Assembly (NCBI GenBank): GCA_021234535.1
Contig: CM037838.1
Location: forward strand, 31,907,969 to 31,971,968
Origin: Stichopus chloronotus
Lineage: Eukaryota; Echinodermata; Holothuroidea; Aspidochirotida; Stichopodidae
Length of the DNA stretch: 64,000 bases
Direction: 5' to 3'
A program made the position numbers and the translations under genes. Each line of letters begins with the position of its first letter. Positions within the stretch are counted from its first letter, which is position 1. Below are positions 1-12,470 of the stretch, one piece after another. The notes below the pieces were generated by a model, which saw only the letters and a list, made by a program, of their open reading frames with translations, did no database searches and had not been told where the DNA came from.

Positions 1-830
1 TCTGCCAATGACATATTTTGGTAGAGAGTGCCCTTGTAGAAAAAGCCATTAATATTTTAATTTTTCTTGTGGCCTGCAAGATAATATTCATGAGTATGTG
101 TTATATGTCTCTTCCAAACTTTGCAGTAGGAATGTTGGGGTCAGTGGATCAAATTGTGAAAACCTTGTAAACATGATATCTCAAGAAGGGAAGCTTGGAC
201 AAATGTCATATGTGGCATGTTTGTGTACCACATTGAGCATAAGATCCTTGTTGATTTTAATGGAGGTCAAAGATCATTTGAGGTCAACAGGGGTTAAATT
301 GTGAAAACCTTGTAGACAAGATATCGCAAAAAGAGAAGCTTTGACAAATGTCATATGTGGTATGTTGGTGTACTTAATTGAGTATAAGATTCTTAGTGAC
401 TTTGGTTGAGGTCAGTGGTCATTTGACGTCAATAGGGGTCAAATTGTGAAAGCCTTATCAACACAATATCTCAAGAAAGGAAGCGTGGACAGGTCTCATA
501 ATTGGTATATGTGTACCACATTGAGTGACAGCACCCTATTGATTTTGCTGGAGGTCAAGGTCATTTGAGGTCAACGGGGCTCAAATTGTGAAAATGTGTG
601 AAGAGAAAAACTTGGGCATATCTCCCATTAAGATACAAGGTGTATCTCATTGACAATACAAGACTTCCATTGTCTTTGGAGCAGGTATAGGTTGTTTAAG
701 GTCAACAGGGTCACATTATGATATTCTTGCAAAAGTCATATCTCAAGAAGGGAAGCTTTGGCAGATGTCATATTCAGTATTTAGTTGTATCTCACTGAGT
801 GCAAGAACTGTTTGGTCTTTGCTGGAGGTC
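1..830 (+). repeat. Array of ~146-bp AGGTCA-bearing tandem units (partial element)
   Basis: About five degenerate units. Each has a ggaggtcaaggtcatttgag-type block, then a 'gtgaaaaccttgtaaac' block, then a 'gatatctcaagaaggg' block. The same units recur near 4.1-5.7, 7.1-7.5, 20.2-20.7, 26.9-27.4, 30.2-32.1 and 41.1-41.4 kb. The left edge is cut by the window start and no terminal motif is seen on the right, so this is a fragment. The short open frames here are by-products of the repeat. Confidence 0.8.
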
Positions 831-1249
831 ATATGTAATGTCGATGTAATGTTTGCTACTTCTGCCAGTAATGTTGTTACTCAGTAGCGCCAATGAGTAA
901 TGTGATATACATGTGTACTGTGGCATTGACAGCATTGTCATGTTGTTAACACATTGGTTTTATACATGGATACTTCAGTAAATAGTCTTGCCTGGGCTGA
1001 CTTCTATTTGTATTACAATAACAAATAAAGACAAGATAAGGCAAGTGTGGTAGTCATTTTGATTTGCACTGGTTTTAGTGTTACTTCTTTGGCATAGGAA
1101 TGTGTATAACTGTATTGTACATGTGTGCATTTTTCCTGGAATTTTGCCGCTATTCACCTGCTTAATCCTAAAAGTCTCCCCAAACTTGTGGCAAGAATGT
1201 TTTTGGAACAGGTAGGGGGCCAGGGTTACATGTTTCAATCTGTGTTTGA

Positions 1250-2100
1250 ACATTTAACCATCATAGAAGTTGCCACATACAAAAAAAAATGATATTATAA
1301 ATCAATAATGAAGTGCACATGCTTGCACGTTTTAAGTATAAACGTTAAAATCGATATCAAGCTTTGCAGAAACCATTGGTGTACATAACACAATGTGGAT
1401 ACCAGCAAACAAGCTGCGGTGTTCAACACCCACTTGTGGTATTCATGAATAGGAAAAAGTCTCGACACCTCTCCAAGAAAGTTACTTTGGCGTCAGTCTA
1501 GAATTAATTGGTCTGTCATCAAATCACTGCCAAATTCTTCAAAATTACCAAGATGGCAAGAATTAACAGTGGTGTACTATTTTCCCATGTAATGCTCATT
1601 AGGTCAACAGAATGTTCCCTATGAGCTCTGACCACGGCACTTGCCACGAAAACATTAGAGTTAACCTGTAGGTGGGCTACGTATCGCAACCCTAATTCAG
1701 TTACAGTGTCTTTCTACAAATCCAAACTGTGAATCTTAAAATATTTAAGCTACTGCGGTTGATAAATAAAACATCAAAATATCATTTCAACTTTTTTTTA
1801 ACTAACCTGAAGTCTGCAATTTTCAAATAGTACGCTGATTACTTTGACAATGAAATAACAGCATTTGTCGAGTTGGTTAGGCTTCTTGCTATACCTCACC
1901 ACGTTAGGATATGACTATTTTAAACTTTTAGAAGATTCTACATGATCTTTTCTATTTCTTTGCAGCAGATTGTTTTGTAATTATAACTTGAAAAATTCAT
2001 GTAATATAAATCCCTTTACATGACATGTGAAACATTTTATGGCTGATTTGAGTTTTGAAGCAATATTAATAATTTTTTGTGACTGCACTTCTGTATTCTG
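1250..2100. repeat. Diverged copy of the hAT-like element at 7584-9009
   Basis: The stretch from about 1800 to 2095 parallels 8340-8580. Shared words include 'gttaggatatgactattt' and 'ttttgaagcaatattaat', in the same order and orientation. No terminal repeats or target duplication were found, so this looks like an older, decayed copy. The 420 bases before it (830-1250) show nothing I recognise. Confidence 0.5.
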
Positions 2101-2354
2101 AAAAACTTTTTCATCTTGGTTGCATCGTGGTTGTTGACTGTTCCACCAAGGTGGCTTGGATGTCAGCTGGAGTTAGTAAAACCCCTGTGCGCCTTTTTAT
2201 GACTCGCAGGATATGGCTACAGACCTTCAAATATGCTACGGAATTTAACTGAAATATGATCGCATGGAAACAAGCAAAGTTCAAAAAGCAGATTTTCCTT
2301 TTTTTCAAGAAGAAAATTGAGGCTTTGAATGATGTAGTGTACACAAAATTACAC

Positions 2355-2560
2355 AGGGATGGGATTATGTATGGTAGAGATACTGTAGTTGCTTTGGGAT
2401 GCTAAAATGTATTTTGTTTGTCTCAGTTACCATAGAAACAGTTGCAATGGTAACATTATGTACAGTTGATATATGAGACATGGGAGGTCTGACCTGACCC
2501 CCCATTATGTTAGGGGTCAAAATGTGTGAACATGTGTATTGGGTTGGGTTTTCAGAGAAG
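2355..2560 (+). repeat. Interspersed repeat, copy 1 (pair with 25545-25735)
   Basis: Both copies carry 'gttgctttgggat/aca..aaaatgtatt', a 'caGTTaCCATAGaAACa' block, 'tggtaacattatgta' and 'gaacatgtgt' in the same order. In this copy the RFX-like X-box is degenerate; in the 25.6-kb copy it matches the consensus. Bases 2830-3600 downstream show nothing recognisable. Confidence 0.6.
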
Positions 2561-3639
2561 TTCATGATAGGCCTTGCAGTACTGACTGATTTGTCTTGCT
2601 GGGAGTAGTGCAGTATGCTCAGGTGTATCAATTGAAATATTGTCACTGCAAAGGTCTTCTTCTAGACTATCTCTACTAACTAGGAAACAGAAGTTGCTTG
2701 ACAGCAGTAACATAATACTGGCTAAAGACCTAGCAATGATTGTGTATCGTTATCAGTTCAACCATAGCCTATGCATGTCTCTCTATGCACTGTTCTATAC
2801 ACGGCTGTATTACATGGCTGCATAAGCTTACATCAGAAGTTAAAATGACTGAACTATATTCCTAGGACTAAATTTACAATTGAGGGGAACTGCAAACATG
2901 GAGTGTATAGGTTGTACATTGTGAGTAGATAATCACTGTACTAAAGTGTTTTCTTTTTCCCTAGGTTGAAGGCCCTCACCAGTGATTTAGTGTCACTTCT
3001 GTTCATTGTTTGTGATAGATGAGATTGAGATACAATAGAGGCCTACTTTCTCATGCAGACTCAGTCCGTCCATATAGGCTACATCATTTCGATGTAGGCC
3101 TAGCTGTTATTCACTCTCTTGCAGAACTGCCCCAAAAGAAATAAATTACCCTATAGTAACCTATATGCTACTGTACCTGGTGCCAGTGGGGATTACATCA
3201 CAGCTGAACCTAATCTTAAACTTTTCAAGATGATCTCAAGCTCATGAAAATAGAGTCAGTTTGCAGGCTAAAATGAAATTTTTGTGGCTCAAATTTTCTG
3301 TCGGAAATATTTTTAACACAAGACCAGAGCCTAATTCCCAATTTTGGTAGAAAATGTGCTTTGAATGCTACTGCTAGGCATAGACTGAGGCCCTATGTCG
3401 TTTAATTAGAAGTAAACATCATGCCTCAACTCTATTTCTCATTTCTTTGTCAGTATGCCAAAAAGTAGCCTACTTATGCATGGTATTCAGGTATACTTGT
3501 AGCCTATGCCATTATCCAAAGGCAAATGAAATTGAAAGGATAACATATGACACAGCCTTAGGATGTTCAAATAACCTGGCATAAGAAAACAGTCATGGAG
3601 GGTAAGTGTTTGTGATGTTTGTAACCACATTCTGTAGTT

Positions 3640-3840
3640 GCTGGTTGTCATGCATGGTCTGTGAAATTATCATAGTAATAATCATGTTAATTGTCTGTTG
3701 TCATGCGTGGTCTGGTGATAGTCATGTTGATTAGCAGTTGTCATGCGTGGTCTGGTGATAGTCATGTTAACTGCCTGTTGTCATGCGTGGTCCGTGTGAT
3801 TTTCATGTTGATTGTTGTGATGCTTGGTCGGTTGGGTTTG
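3640..3840 (+). repeat. Short imperfect tandem repeat (~40-60 bp unit)
   Basis: Four or five repetitions of 'gttgtcatgcgtggtct' with a 'gtgatagtcatgttaatt' spacer. It is noncoding and probably intronic in gene A or upstream of it. Confidence 0.6.
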
Positions 3841-3977
3841 TGTAGTCATTGAACATCATCAATGATGAATGTAGTTTTAGCAGGTGTCATTTCTGCTCAG
3901 CCATTGTCAGTCATTCTAATGGTTGATGGTCTCATGTTAGTCTGTAACGTCCAAATAGCTCGCAATTAATCCACAGT

Positions 3978-6900
3978 GTAGGCATTTTTGGTTTCGATGA
4001 AAGAGAAACCTATGCATTCACAATGGCGTGTATGTATTTGTGTATGTGGGTGTGTGCGGGTGGGTGTGTGTGTGTGTGTGTGACACTTAGCTTGTTAACA
4101 CGATATCTGAAGAAGGTCTGAATGTTTTCAAACTTGGTACATGGATGCCCCATAGTAAAAGGAAGAACCCTATCGTTTTTGGTGGGGGTCAAAGGTCATT
4201 TGAGGTCAACAGGGGTGAGACCCCGAAAACTTTGTTAACTCGATATCTTTAGATAGTAAACTTGGATGAATGTCACAGTGGGTATGTAGATGTGTTATTG
4301 TCAGAGAAAAAAGCCTAGCAGTTTTTGGTAGGGGTCGAAGGTCATTTGAGGTCACCAGAGGTCAGACCCCGAAAACATTGTTAACACAATATCTTGAGAT
4401 AGGAAACTTGGATGCATGTCATACTTGGTTTGTAGATGCAGTTGGGTCAAAGGAAAAACGGAATCATTTTCTGTGGGGGTCAAAGGTCATCTGTGGTCAA
4501 CAGGGGTCAAACTCTGGAAACCTTGTTAACATGACATTCGGAGGCTGAAGACTTGGGTATGTTTCAAACTTGACATATTGATGTATCAAAGTGTGAGGAA
4601 GAACCCTAATGTTGTTTGGTGGGTCAAAGGTCATCTGGGGTCCATATTGGGACAAACAGGCTTAAAACCTTGTTAACTCAATACGCTGGAGGTAGCAGTC
4701 TTAAATACATTTTAAAACTTGCATTATGATGACATTGGGAGAAGAGTATCATTTTAGCTGGGGTCAGAGATGATCTGGGGTCACTGGGGGTAGAACTCAG
4801 AAAACTAGTTTGTTATGACAATATCTAGCTCATTGAAGGAAGATCACATTTATTTGAAACTTAATATGTGCTTGTATAATGACAAGACAAAGAATCATAC
4901 TGATTTTATGGGAATAAAGCAAGGAATCTTTGCAATGGTGATGCACTGTATGTGCATGTGTATGCGTGTGTGCGTGTATGTGTGTGAGACAAAATCTTGT
5001 GAATGCTCTACCTTCTGAAGGGAAAGCGCAAGGTGTTTCAAAGTAGAGGTGTTGATAGAACATATGAAAATCTCGGCTAGGATTGTTTTTGGTGGAGGTC
5101 GAAGGTCATCTGAGGTCACCAACAGGCAGAATGTGACAAACTATGTTGGCAGTATCTCAGAAATGACAAGCTGCATTATTTTCAAACTTGGATTGTATGT
5201 ACTGCCCTTTAAGTAAATGAGATTGTGAGAGTTTTCTTGCAGGTCAAAGGTCATGTGGCGTCATCAGAAATCATAACGTAAAAAGCTTGTGACCACTCTA
5301 GCTTTTGAAGGGAATATGCAAGTCAGTATGTGGGTAGGACATTTAAAGGTCTTGGGTTGGATTGATTTTGGTGGATTTCAAAGGTCACCTGAGGTCATCT
5401 GCAGGCGGACTATAGACAAACCACGTTTGCAGTATCTCATGAACCACACATATTGCACAAACTTTAACCTTCGAGGGTATGCAGGACTTTCTAAGTAAAT
5501 AAGATGAGGGTATCTCTAGAGATCAGAGGTCATGTGGGTTTCATCAGAGGTCATAACATGCAAAAAACTTGTAATACACTATTTACAAAGGGGAGATAAT
5601 TTTACTATTTACAAAGGGGAGACAATTTCACACTTTAAAGTTTTTTTTAGATGGAGTATATAAATATCATTATTGGTTTTGGTTTTGATGTGGGCCAAAG
5701 GTCATCTGAGGTCCTTGAGTACAAATGTTAAGATCTTTGCTGGTGTTGTTTCACTTTTCTGTCTTTTCCTATGGGTAGAAGGTATTTGAGCTCCCTTCCA
5801 AGCAAAGGCTGGCAATGCTTGCACATTTAGGAAGTTCCAATTTGAAAACTTTTATTTGTGAGTCAGGTTATGAAGTGTAGTTGCTGTACTAATTTTACAA
5901 GTCTTTGACTTATAATGATTAAACTTCATCTACGCATCCTCACCTGGCATTATGCTGGTTTCTGATAAAATATGTCTGAAAACATCTGTACAGTATCTGA
6001 AAGCCCAATTTGGTTGATTAAGTTCAGCAGGTACCATGCACCGTTAAGTTTCTACCGTATTTAGTCCGCGAATCAGCAGTACAGGATTTGATATCATGCT
6101 TCTTTTATTTATTGTTCTTGTTTTGACAGTTAAAAGTGCTCACTTAGTTACCAAAGCCATAATTGGCTTTTAATTCCATCTGAGACATTTTTTTGTCCGA
6201 AAATGGTGATTGACCAATGACCTCTGTTGAAAATGGTGAGAAAAGGTTGACCTGCTTATCTTTCCCAGAGGAATCATTATCTGAAATACAGCTCTCCTTC
6301 TGTCATCAAACAATGTGGAATAGATTTGTTTTCTGAAGTGGAGATACATTACATCAAAGATTTCTTTGAGGGAAAAGTCTTATTGTACAATAGAGATATT
6401 ATTTGGTCATGTGATGGGGTAAATGGAGTAATTTATGTAGTTTATATCATTAGCAATCACTTCAACTGTCATATGAGTATATCTCTTGTTCCTGGAAAAT
6501 TCGTACAGTACCTAGGGTACCACTGTGCAAGCTAGAGAATTCTTGGCCTCCAGTGTTATCTTACATTCCATGTGTGCAGTAGGTATTGGAAAATGATGTG
6601 CAGTATTAATGGTTTCATCTGGTAGCCTGCGGTTACTACAGTATATTGCATGTATTAGTGGCAGGAATCACTAAGCCTCTTGGCTTTCTTGCAAACTGAA
6701 AAAGTTGCATATTTTAACCAATCAGATTCTTTGTCTCATAGCGTTTCAGTAGGATGCACTTTTTTTCAACCAATCAGATAGTGCGTACTGTAATACAGGA
6801 TGTATACATTGGTTTGTCAACATAAAAAGCAGAGCTCCTTGAGGAAGATGAAGTGTTTTACCTATATTGGTGGGATTCCTGGCAATATTAGACCAATTCT

Positions 6901-7583
6901 AACGAGATGCGTGGTTGAAGTGTATCTATTCAGTTAATTTGTGAAAAGATTCAGAGGGGAATCAGGCGAAGATACCAAAATATTTCATTAACAAATTTGC
7001 CGAATTTACGTACATTAGGCCTGACACAGTAACAGTGTTAAAGCTATCCTAACCATACCACAGCCCGGAGGGTGTCACAGATTAGATTGTGCCAATGATA
7101 AATATCATACTTTGTCGATGGATTTATTGATCAAAGGAAGAACCGAATTGTTTTAAAGTGGTCACCTGTGGTCGAACTCCAAAAATGACATTAACACAAT
7201 TTCTTCAAGTAGGAAACTTTGCTGAATGTCATACTTCAAATGTAGATGTATTTTCATCACAGGAAGCAACCTTACTGTTTTCATTGGGGGTCAAGGTCAT
7301 CTGAGAAACTAGTCAAAACCTCACACCTCATTAACATGATGTCTTTAGATAAATAAAGCAGAAATCAAACTCAATTAAACTCAAATACCTTGTTATCATA
7401 ATCTTTTAAGACAGGAACCTTTGGATGAATGTTATACCTAATGTAAAGTAGATGTGCAATGATTTCCATGATCAACACAAAACTATATTTTGCCATTATA
7501 TTCAGATTTACCCATGCACAAAGAAATGAGATAACATTTCATTATTCAGAACCATGGAAACCACAATGCATTTTGGCATTCTG
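3978..7583 (+). mobile_element. Nonautonomous element with inverted termini, GT microsatellite and internal AGGTCA minisatellite
   Basis: The left end reads 'catttttggtttcgatga'. It is followed by a (GT)n tract at about 4030-4080, then ~146-bp tandem units at about 4090-5720 and again at about 7090-7460. The right end reads 'gaaaccacaatgcatttt' at about 7556-7573, close to the inverse of the left end. The same left end starts the elements at about 26.8 and 41.0 kb, and the same right end closes copies at about 20.9, 32.2 and 41.5 kb. That is why this is called a mobile unit and not a simple satellite. Bases 5720-7080 are not repetitive and could be a unique core, or separate two adjacent elements. 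No protein is encoded. The overall plan resembles minisatellite-bearing nonautonomous elements known from molluscs and other invertebrates, but I cannot assign a superfamily. Confidence 0.6.
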
Positions 7584-9009
7584 CAGGGTTTCCCCTGGTG
7601 CTTAATTCCGGAGGCGGCCGCCTCGCAACTTTGTAAGACCGCCTCGCCAAAAAATACCGTAATTACCGCACCACGTGTTTATATGACAGGACTGTAAAAA
7701 GTCGGGAAGGAGGAGGCTCCTCCCCGGGAAATTTTGCGTCTTGCGGGAAATCCGCTTCTGTACTTCTGGCTGTGTTTATCTCGTACATATCATGCATAAC
7801 TTGTTTTGAACATCGCAGAATGGTAGAGATCACACATGTGGTTTCCTAAATAGTTACGTCCAAAAATAACTGGTACAGGAAATAAATCCATTCAAATGTG
7901 TATCTGAAATGCCCCATCCACGTTCAATCTTCAACAAAAATTGAAGTAAATTACTATTCCTGTAAAAGAATGCCCATATTTGTTACTCATGATCAATATT
8001 TTCAAGTTATATATGTGAAAAAACGACGTTGGCAAATGTTTCCAGAGGATTCTACGTATACCTCCTTTACTACATTCAATGTCAATTGAAAAGCATAAGC
8101 TTAGGCCTGCCTTAGGCCTGCCTGCATACGCAAATTATCTGCAGAATGACAGCTAGCGGACATATCGCAACCCATAGAAATACAGAAATGAACGTATATT
8201 TCTATGTTCAAAACCCTTCACGAAACCAATAGTCTGCTTGTTCAAACCTTTAGTCTAAACATTTTAAAGTGACTATGATCAATGAACAAAACGAAACTCT
8301 GAGACCTGCAACTTACAAAATGTCGGTTGTTCCCTGTTACATGGAAGTATGAATTCCAGGGTGGTTAGGCTATTCAGTATGCACCCACTGTGTTAGGATA
8401 TGATTACTTAAAATTTTCGGAAGGCAGCACACGATCTTACGTGATTCTTTTCACGAAACTTTTAAGGACATTTCAACTTCAAAAATGTATGTAATACAGT
8501 TTACTCGACATGACATGGGCAACATTTCATAGACCGTGTTGATTTTGAAGCAATATCAATGATTTTTTCCTGATAGGACTATCGTGTTTTCACCCGTTCC
8601 AACCTAAAGAGTTGAAATTGAGAATGTATTTCAAATGATTTGTACACGTCTAAAAACGCTAAAATCGCTGAGTTTCTGGGTGCTGTGCACCCTGAACCCC
8701 TACCGGGATCGTCCACTGACCCCTCAAGGGGCCCTACGTCAGACCCATTGACCCCACGCTGGTATGACAATCGTTTCGCTATCGAATGACGCCTACGGCG
8801 CCATGTAAGTGGCACAAAATCTGACTATATTGTGACTACCCTCCTGGAGATTTACACTCTTTCTAGCGCTGTTTATATCATGGTCAAAATCCTAGAATAA
8901 CCCATTCTTCGAGAACCTACTAAGTACGGATTTGAACCCAAAATTCATGGCGGCGTCAAGTAATTCACTCTCACCGCCTCATACTCTGAAAAACCCAGGG
9001 GAAACCCTG
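7584..9009. mobile_element. Nonautonomous hAT-like DNA transposon
   Basis: A perfect 15-bp terminal inverted repeat, CAGGGTTTCCCCTGG at the left and CCAGGGGAAACCCTG at the right, is flanked on both sides by CATTCTG. This is a target duplication of 7 bp, or 8 bp if the shared G is counted. The CAGGG start and duplication size fit the hAT superfamily. The 1.4-kb interior has no long open frame and no transposase motif, so mobilisation would need a partner. It inserted at the right end of the AGGTCA element and is therefore younger than it. Confidence 0.75.
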
Positions 9010-9451
9010 CATTCTGGTTTAAGTTCAACATATCTGGAGAGGGTCTACTCAATTTGATTTTCTTTTAAGTCTAATTTCCCCCCTTGTGTCTTCATTGAAC
9101 AGCTCCTGCAGCTTTTTAGAAGCTTGGTAATAATCAATGAGTACCTTGCCACAATGTATACTGTGGTGTGTATGATATATACAAAAGCAGTCTGTCAATC
9201 ATTTTGGAGTTGAAAATGTCAAAATAGCCTTTCTGTTGACCAGCTATATACTGTATATACAGAGCCTTTGACTTTAGTGTGATATGAATGTTTTGTTTAA
9301 AATTAGGATTTCTTGTGTTTCAGATTTATGGATAGCTAATTATATCTAGCAAGCAAATGAACAGATAATAATTGGAAGAGTAAATTAAAGACCACAACCC
9401 GGATTGCTGTTCAGTGCCTTACTGTTTCTTCTTTTTTTGCTTGTTACACAG

Positions 9452-9505
9452 GTGGCCTACTAACAAGTGGGGAAACTGATACATGTTCCTCTGAGAATGA
9501 AACAG
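9452..9505 (+). CDS. Gene A, internal exon (Ser/Thr/Glu-rich linker)
   Basis: This 54-nt exon has a strong acceptor (pyrimidine tract then acacag) and donor (ACAG|gtttgt). Read in phase 1 it encodes LLTSGETDTCSSENET between split glycine codons. Its length is a multiple of three and both ends are phase 1, so it can be included or skipped without changing frame. The same phase is used by the exons at 22000, 24540 and 33210, which is the main evidence that they belong to one gene. The acidic, Ser/Thr-rich composition suggests a flexible linker. No upstream exon could be identified in this window. Confidence 0.55.
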
Positions 9506-9728
9506 GTTTGTTAGATAAACATTGGTTTGTCTTTATTACCATTACAGAGGCTTAATTCAAGAAGGTTACAACTAAAGGGCTCTTCCTAACAAAATGTGTT
9601 TAAAATGTATATCACCCAAGAACAAAATGCTTCCTTTTAAATATTTTGTTACTTGATTCTTTAATTGTTTTAAATCGTTGACAATGGACATTGACTTTGA
9701 GAGCAGCATACTTTTTGTCATCTTTACC

Positions 9729-10408
9729 CACATTTACCCGTTAATCTTATTCTTTCACTGAGCACATTTACCCGTTAATCTTATTCTTTCACTGAGCACA
9801 TTTACCCGTTAATCTTATTCTTTCACTGAGCACATTTACCCGTTAATCTTATTCTTTCACTGAGCACATTTACCCGTTAATCTTATTCTTTCACTGAGCA
9901 CATTTACCCGTTAATCTTATTCTTTCACTGAGCACATTTACCCGTTAATCTTATTCTTTCACTGAGCACATTTACCCGTTAATCTTATTCTTTCACTGAG
10001 CACATTTACCCGTTAGTCTTATTCTTTCACTGAGCACATTTACCCGTTAGTCTTATTCTTTCACTGAGCACATTTACCCGTTAGTCTTATTCTTTCACTG
10101 AGCACATTTACCCGTTAATCTTATTCTTTCACTGAGCACATTTACCCGTTAATCTTATTCTTTCACTGAGCACATTTACCCGTTAATCTTATTCTTTCAC
10201 TGAGCACATTTACCCGTTAATCTTATTCTTTCACTGAGCACATTTACCCGTTAATCTTATTCTTTCACTGAGCACATTTACCCGTTAATCTTATTCTTTC
10301 ACTGAGCACATTTACCCGTTAATCTTATTCTTTCACTGAGCACATTTACCCGTTAATCTTATTCTTTCACTGAGCACATTTACCCGTTAATCTTATTCTT
10401 TCACTGAG
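9729..10408 (+). repeat. 34-bp minisatellite, exactly 20 copies
   Basis: The unit starts cacatttacccgttaatc and ends attctttcactgag. It repeats head to tail over 680 bp with almost no divergence. Three consecutive units, near 10010-10085, carry gttaGtc instead of gttaAtc. The array lies in an intron of gene A, 223 bp after the 9452-9505 exon. The homogeneity indicates recent expansion or ongoing homogenisation. Confidence 0.97.
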
Positions 10409-12213
10409 TAGTGCTCATTTCAACATGGCTTTATGTAAGGCTGAGATTCAAGGGTCCATGGTATGACTTTGTGACATGTGAAGGAAAATATTATTGAAAT
10501 TCAATTCAATTTGACAAGTGAAGTAACATATAGCATGAATGTGATGTCAAAGGTACATATTTAACTACAAATGAGCAGACCTTTTGGTTCCTTATGTTAA
10601 CAAAGGAACTTACTGTATGCAGTCAAGTCGGCGTGTGTGTACGTGACCCCATTGGATTGCGAGGTATGTGGTGTGATAACTCAATAATTGAGTGCTCGAT
10701 TTTTCGCAAACTTGGTGTGTACATGTGTCATATTGGATAGATAAGTGCTACTGTTTTTGGTGCCTATGTCTTGTATACTAATGAGTGGAGAGGACTCAGT
10801 GTAAAATTCCTGATTGGCAATATCTTTGCAATGCCTTGTCCAATTTTCTTCAAATGTGGTAGGAAGGTGTTGTCAGATATTAGGTACCATTGCATTTTTC
10901 CTTTCAATGTCTTTAGCACTTTTGGCTTCAATTTGTGTGAGAGTTTATAGAAAATTTAGAATTTGTGTGCATAGTGTTGGCAATTTATTTTTGTTTACTG
11001 AAATTCATTTGTTCCATTTTTATGCTATGGGTGCTTATATGTTCCATCAGTCCCCCTCCAGTAAATCATGGAAGTACTGCTTGAGGTAGTAGTTTCATGA
11101 TCAAATGAAAAAGCAGCAGTGCTGTGGGAAGTACTGTAGGTGATCACACCAGACAAGTTCTAGCTGGACCTCGTGCTTCATTGCTGATGTGTGAATTATC
11201 GTAAATGGCTTTTATTAAGAAAGGTGGACAAGACAAAGTGAAAGAAAATAAGTCAGTTGCTGTTCTTGCACAGTTCCTTCTAAGGCATGCTGTCAGTGTT
11301 GGGTAAATATTAAAGGGGTATATATGTGACAAACCTCATTGCAATGTGCAGAACACCTTCTGTAGGGCTTTAAATGAAAGATTCACAGCTGTTTGTGCTT
11401 TGTACAATGAATGGGATATTGCTGCATATTGTAGGAATCAACATCTTCAATTCATTGCATTAATTCAAATGGCTATTTAAGAACTCCAGCATACCATTTT
11501 ACAGTCTGTATATTCCAAATACAAGGAACCATATTGCCCTTGGGCTGTTGTGAAATCAAGTACTTCTTCTGCTATGGCTTGTATGTAACATGGTTGGTTC
11601 ACATTAGTGCTATGGAAGTGGTTCCATGAGGGTGTTTGTCATGTTTAGAGTCCAAACGTCCGAAGTGGGCCATATGGGCCATTTTACAAAATCATGAAAT
11701 ATGTTTTTTTTCTTTACAGATTTTATGTTACAAAAGTAGGGGTTCATGTTCAGAAATGTCCCGTATTGGCTATTGTACAAAATAATGCAAAATGCTCGCC
11801 TTCATCATTTACATTATATATGGTAGTACATCTGAACCACATAACATCCCATGTTGCTCATCATAGTCATGTTTTACTTGAATATCTTGACTGTCATCTC
11901 CTCAAAGGCAGCAGGTCTGCATTATAACTTGCCAGACTACTCATTTTGCAGGGACTGGAGTGGCTCAATATTCAACCCTGCCCCACTCCAGGATTCTCCC
12001 ATATCATCAGCTTATTTCTTTAGTTTAGTCCAGACTTAGATACTGATGAAAACTTTAAAAATGATGGAATGCATAGCTGCAGTGATGTTATTTGTCACTT
12101 GTGAAGAAGATGGGTGGTAAAGAAATGTTTAGTTGTTTCCAAGTAAGTATTGCCACTAATCAATATCAGGAGAACTTACCACAGAAACTTCTCAACCTTC
12201 TGGGGCAATTACA
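10409..12213. other. Intronic sequence without recognisable gene
   Basis: AT-rich sequence. A decayed relative of the AGGTCA-type arrays can be sensed around 10660-10800 ('cgcaaacttggtgtgtac', 'tactgtttttggtgcc'). A short block at 11650-11690 resembles the repeat at 63.4-63.7 kb. Open frames here are under 95 codons with no recognisable product. Confidence 0.5.
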
Positions 12214-12470
12214 TCCAGTACAGGTCAGAATAAAATGGACGTTAGTAGCGTTAAGTGTTAGAAATTTTGCGTGTGAAAATAAAATTCCTTCCGATACAAG
12301 TCTAACGTTACTAACGATCACGATAGTTTCGTTACTATCGTTAGAAGCATGCTCTACTGCTAGTAACGCTACGATCGTTAATTGCAGTAAACTTCTGCTC
12401 TTTGCTGGTAGCGTTAACTGTGTTAAACCGACCTAAATTTTGTAACGTCGACGTAAGCTTTGGTTTGTAC
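12214..12470 (+). repeat. TAACG-rich repeat, inverted relative of 15440-15697
   Basis: The outer ~50 bp ('cagaataaaatggacgttag' and onward) is nearly identical to the reverse complement of about 15640-15695. Further in, both are packed with taacg/cgtta words, but the alignment decays. Either these are two copies of one repeat in opposite orientation, or the long inverted ends of a ~3.5-kb transposon spanning 12.2-15.7 kb. I found no transposase frame between them. Confidence 0.6.

Noticed and set aside
4010..5122. Several His/Thr-rich minus-strand frames
   Set aside because: They are translations of GT/CA microsatellites and the AGGTCA tandem units.
9729..10408. Regular 34-bp repeats that might suggest a CRISPR array
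   Set aside because: There are no variable spacers; the units are contiguous and the sequence is clearly eukaryotic. It is a minisatellite.
12092..12436. 114-codon plus-strand open frame
   Set aside because: It runs into the TAACG-rich repeat shared with 15.4-15.7 kb and is not conserved in that copy.
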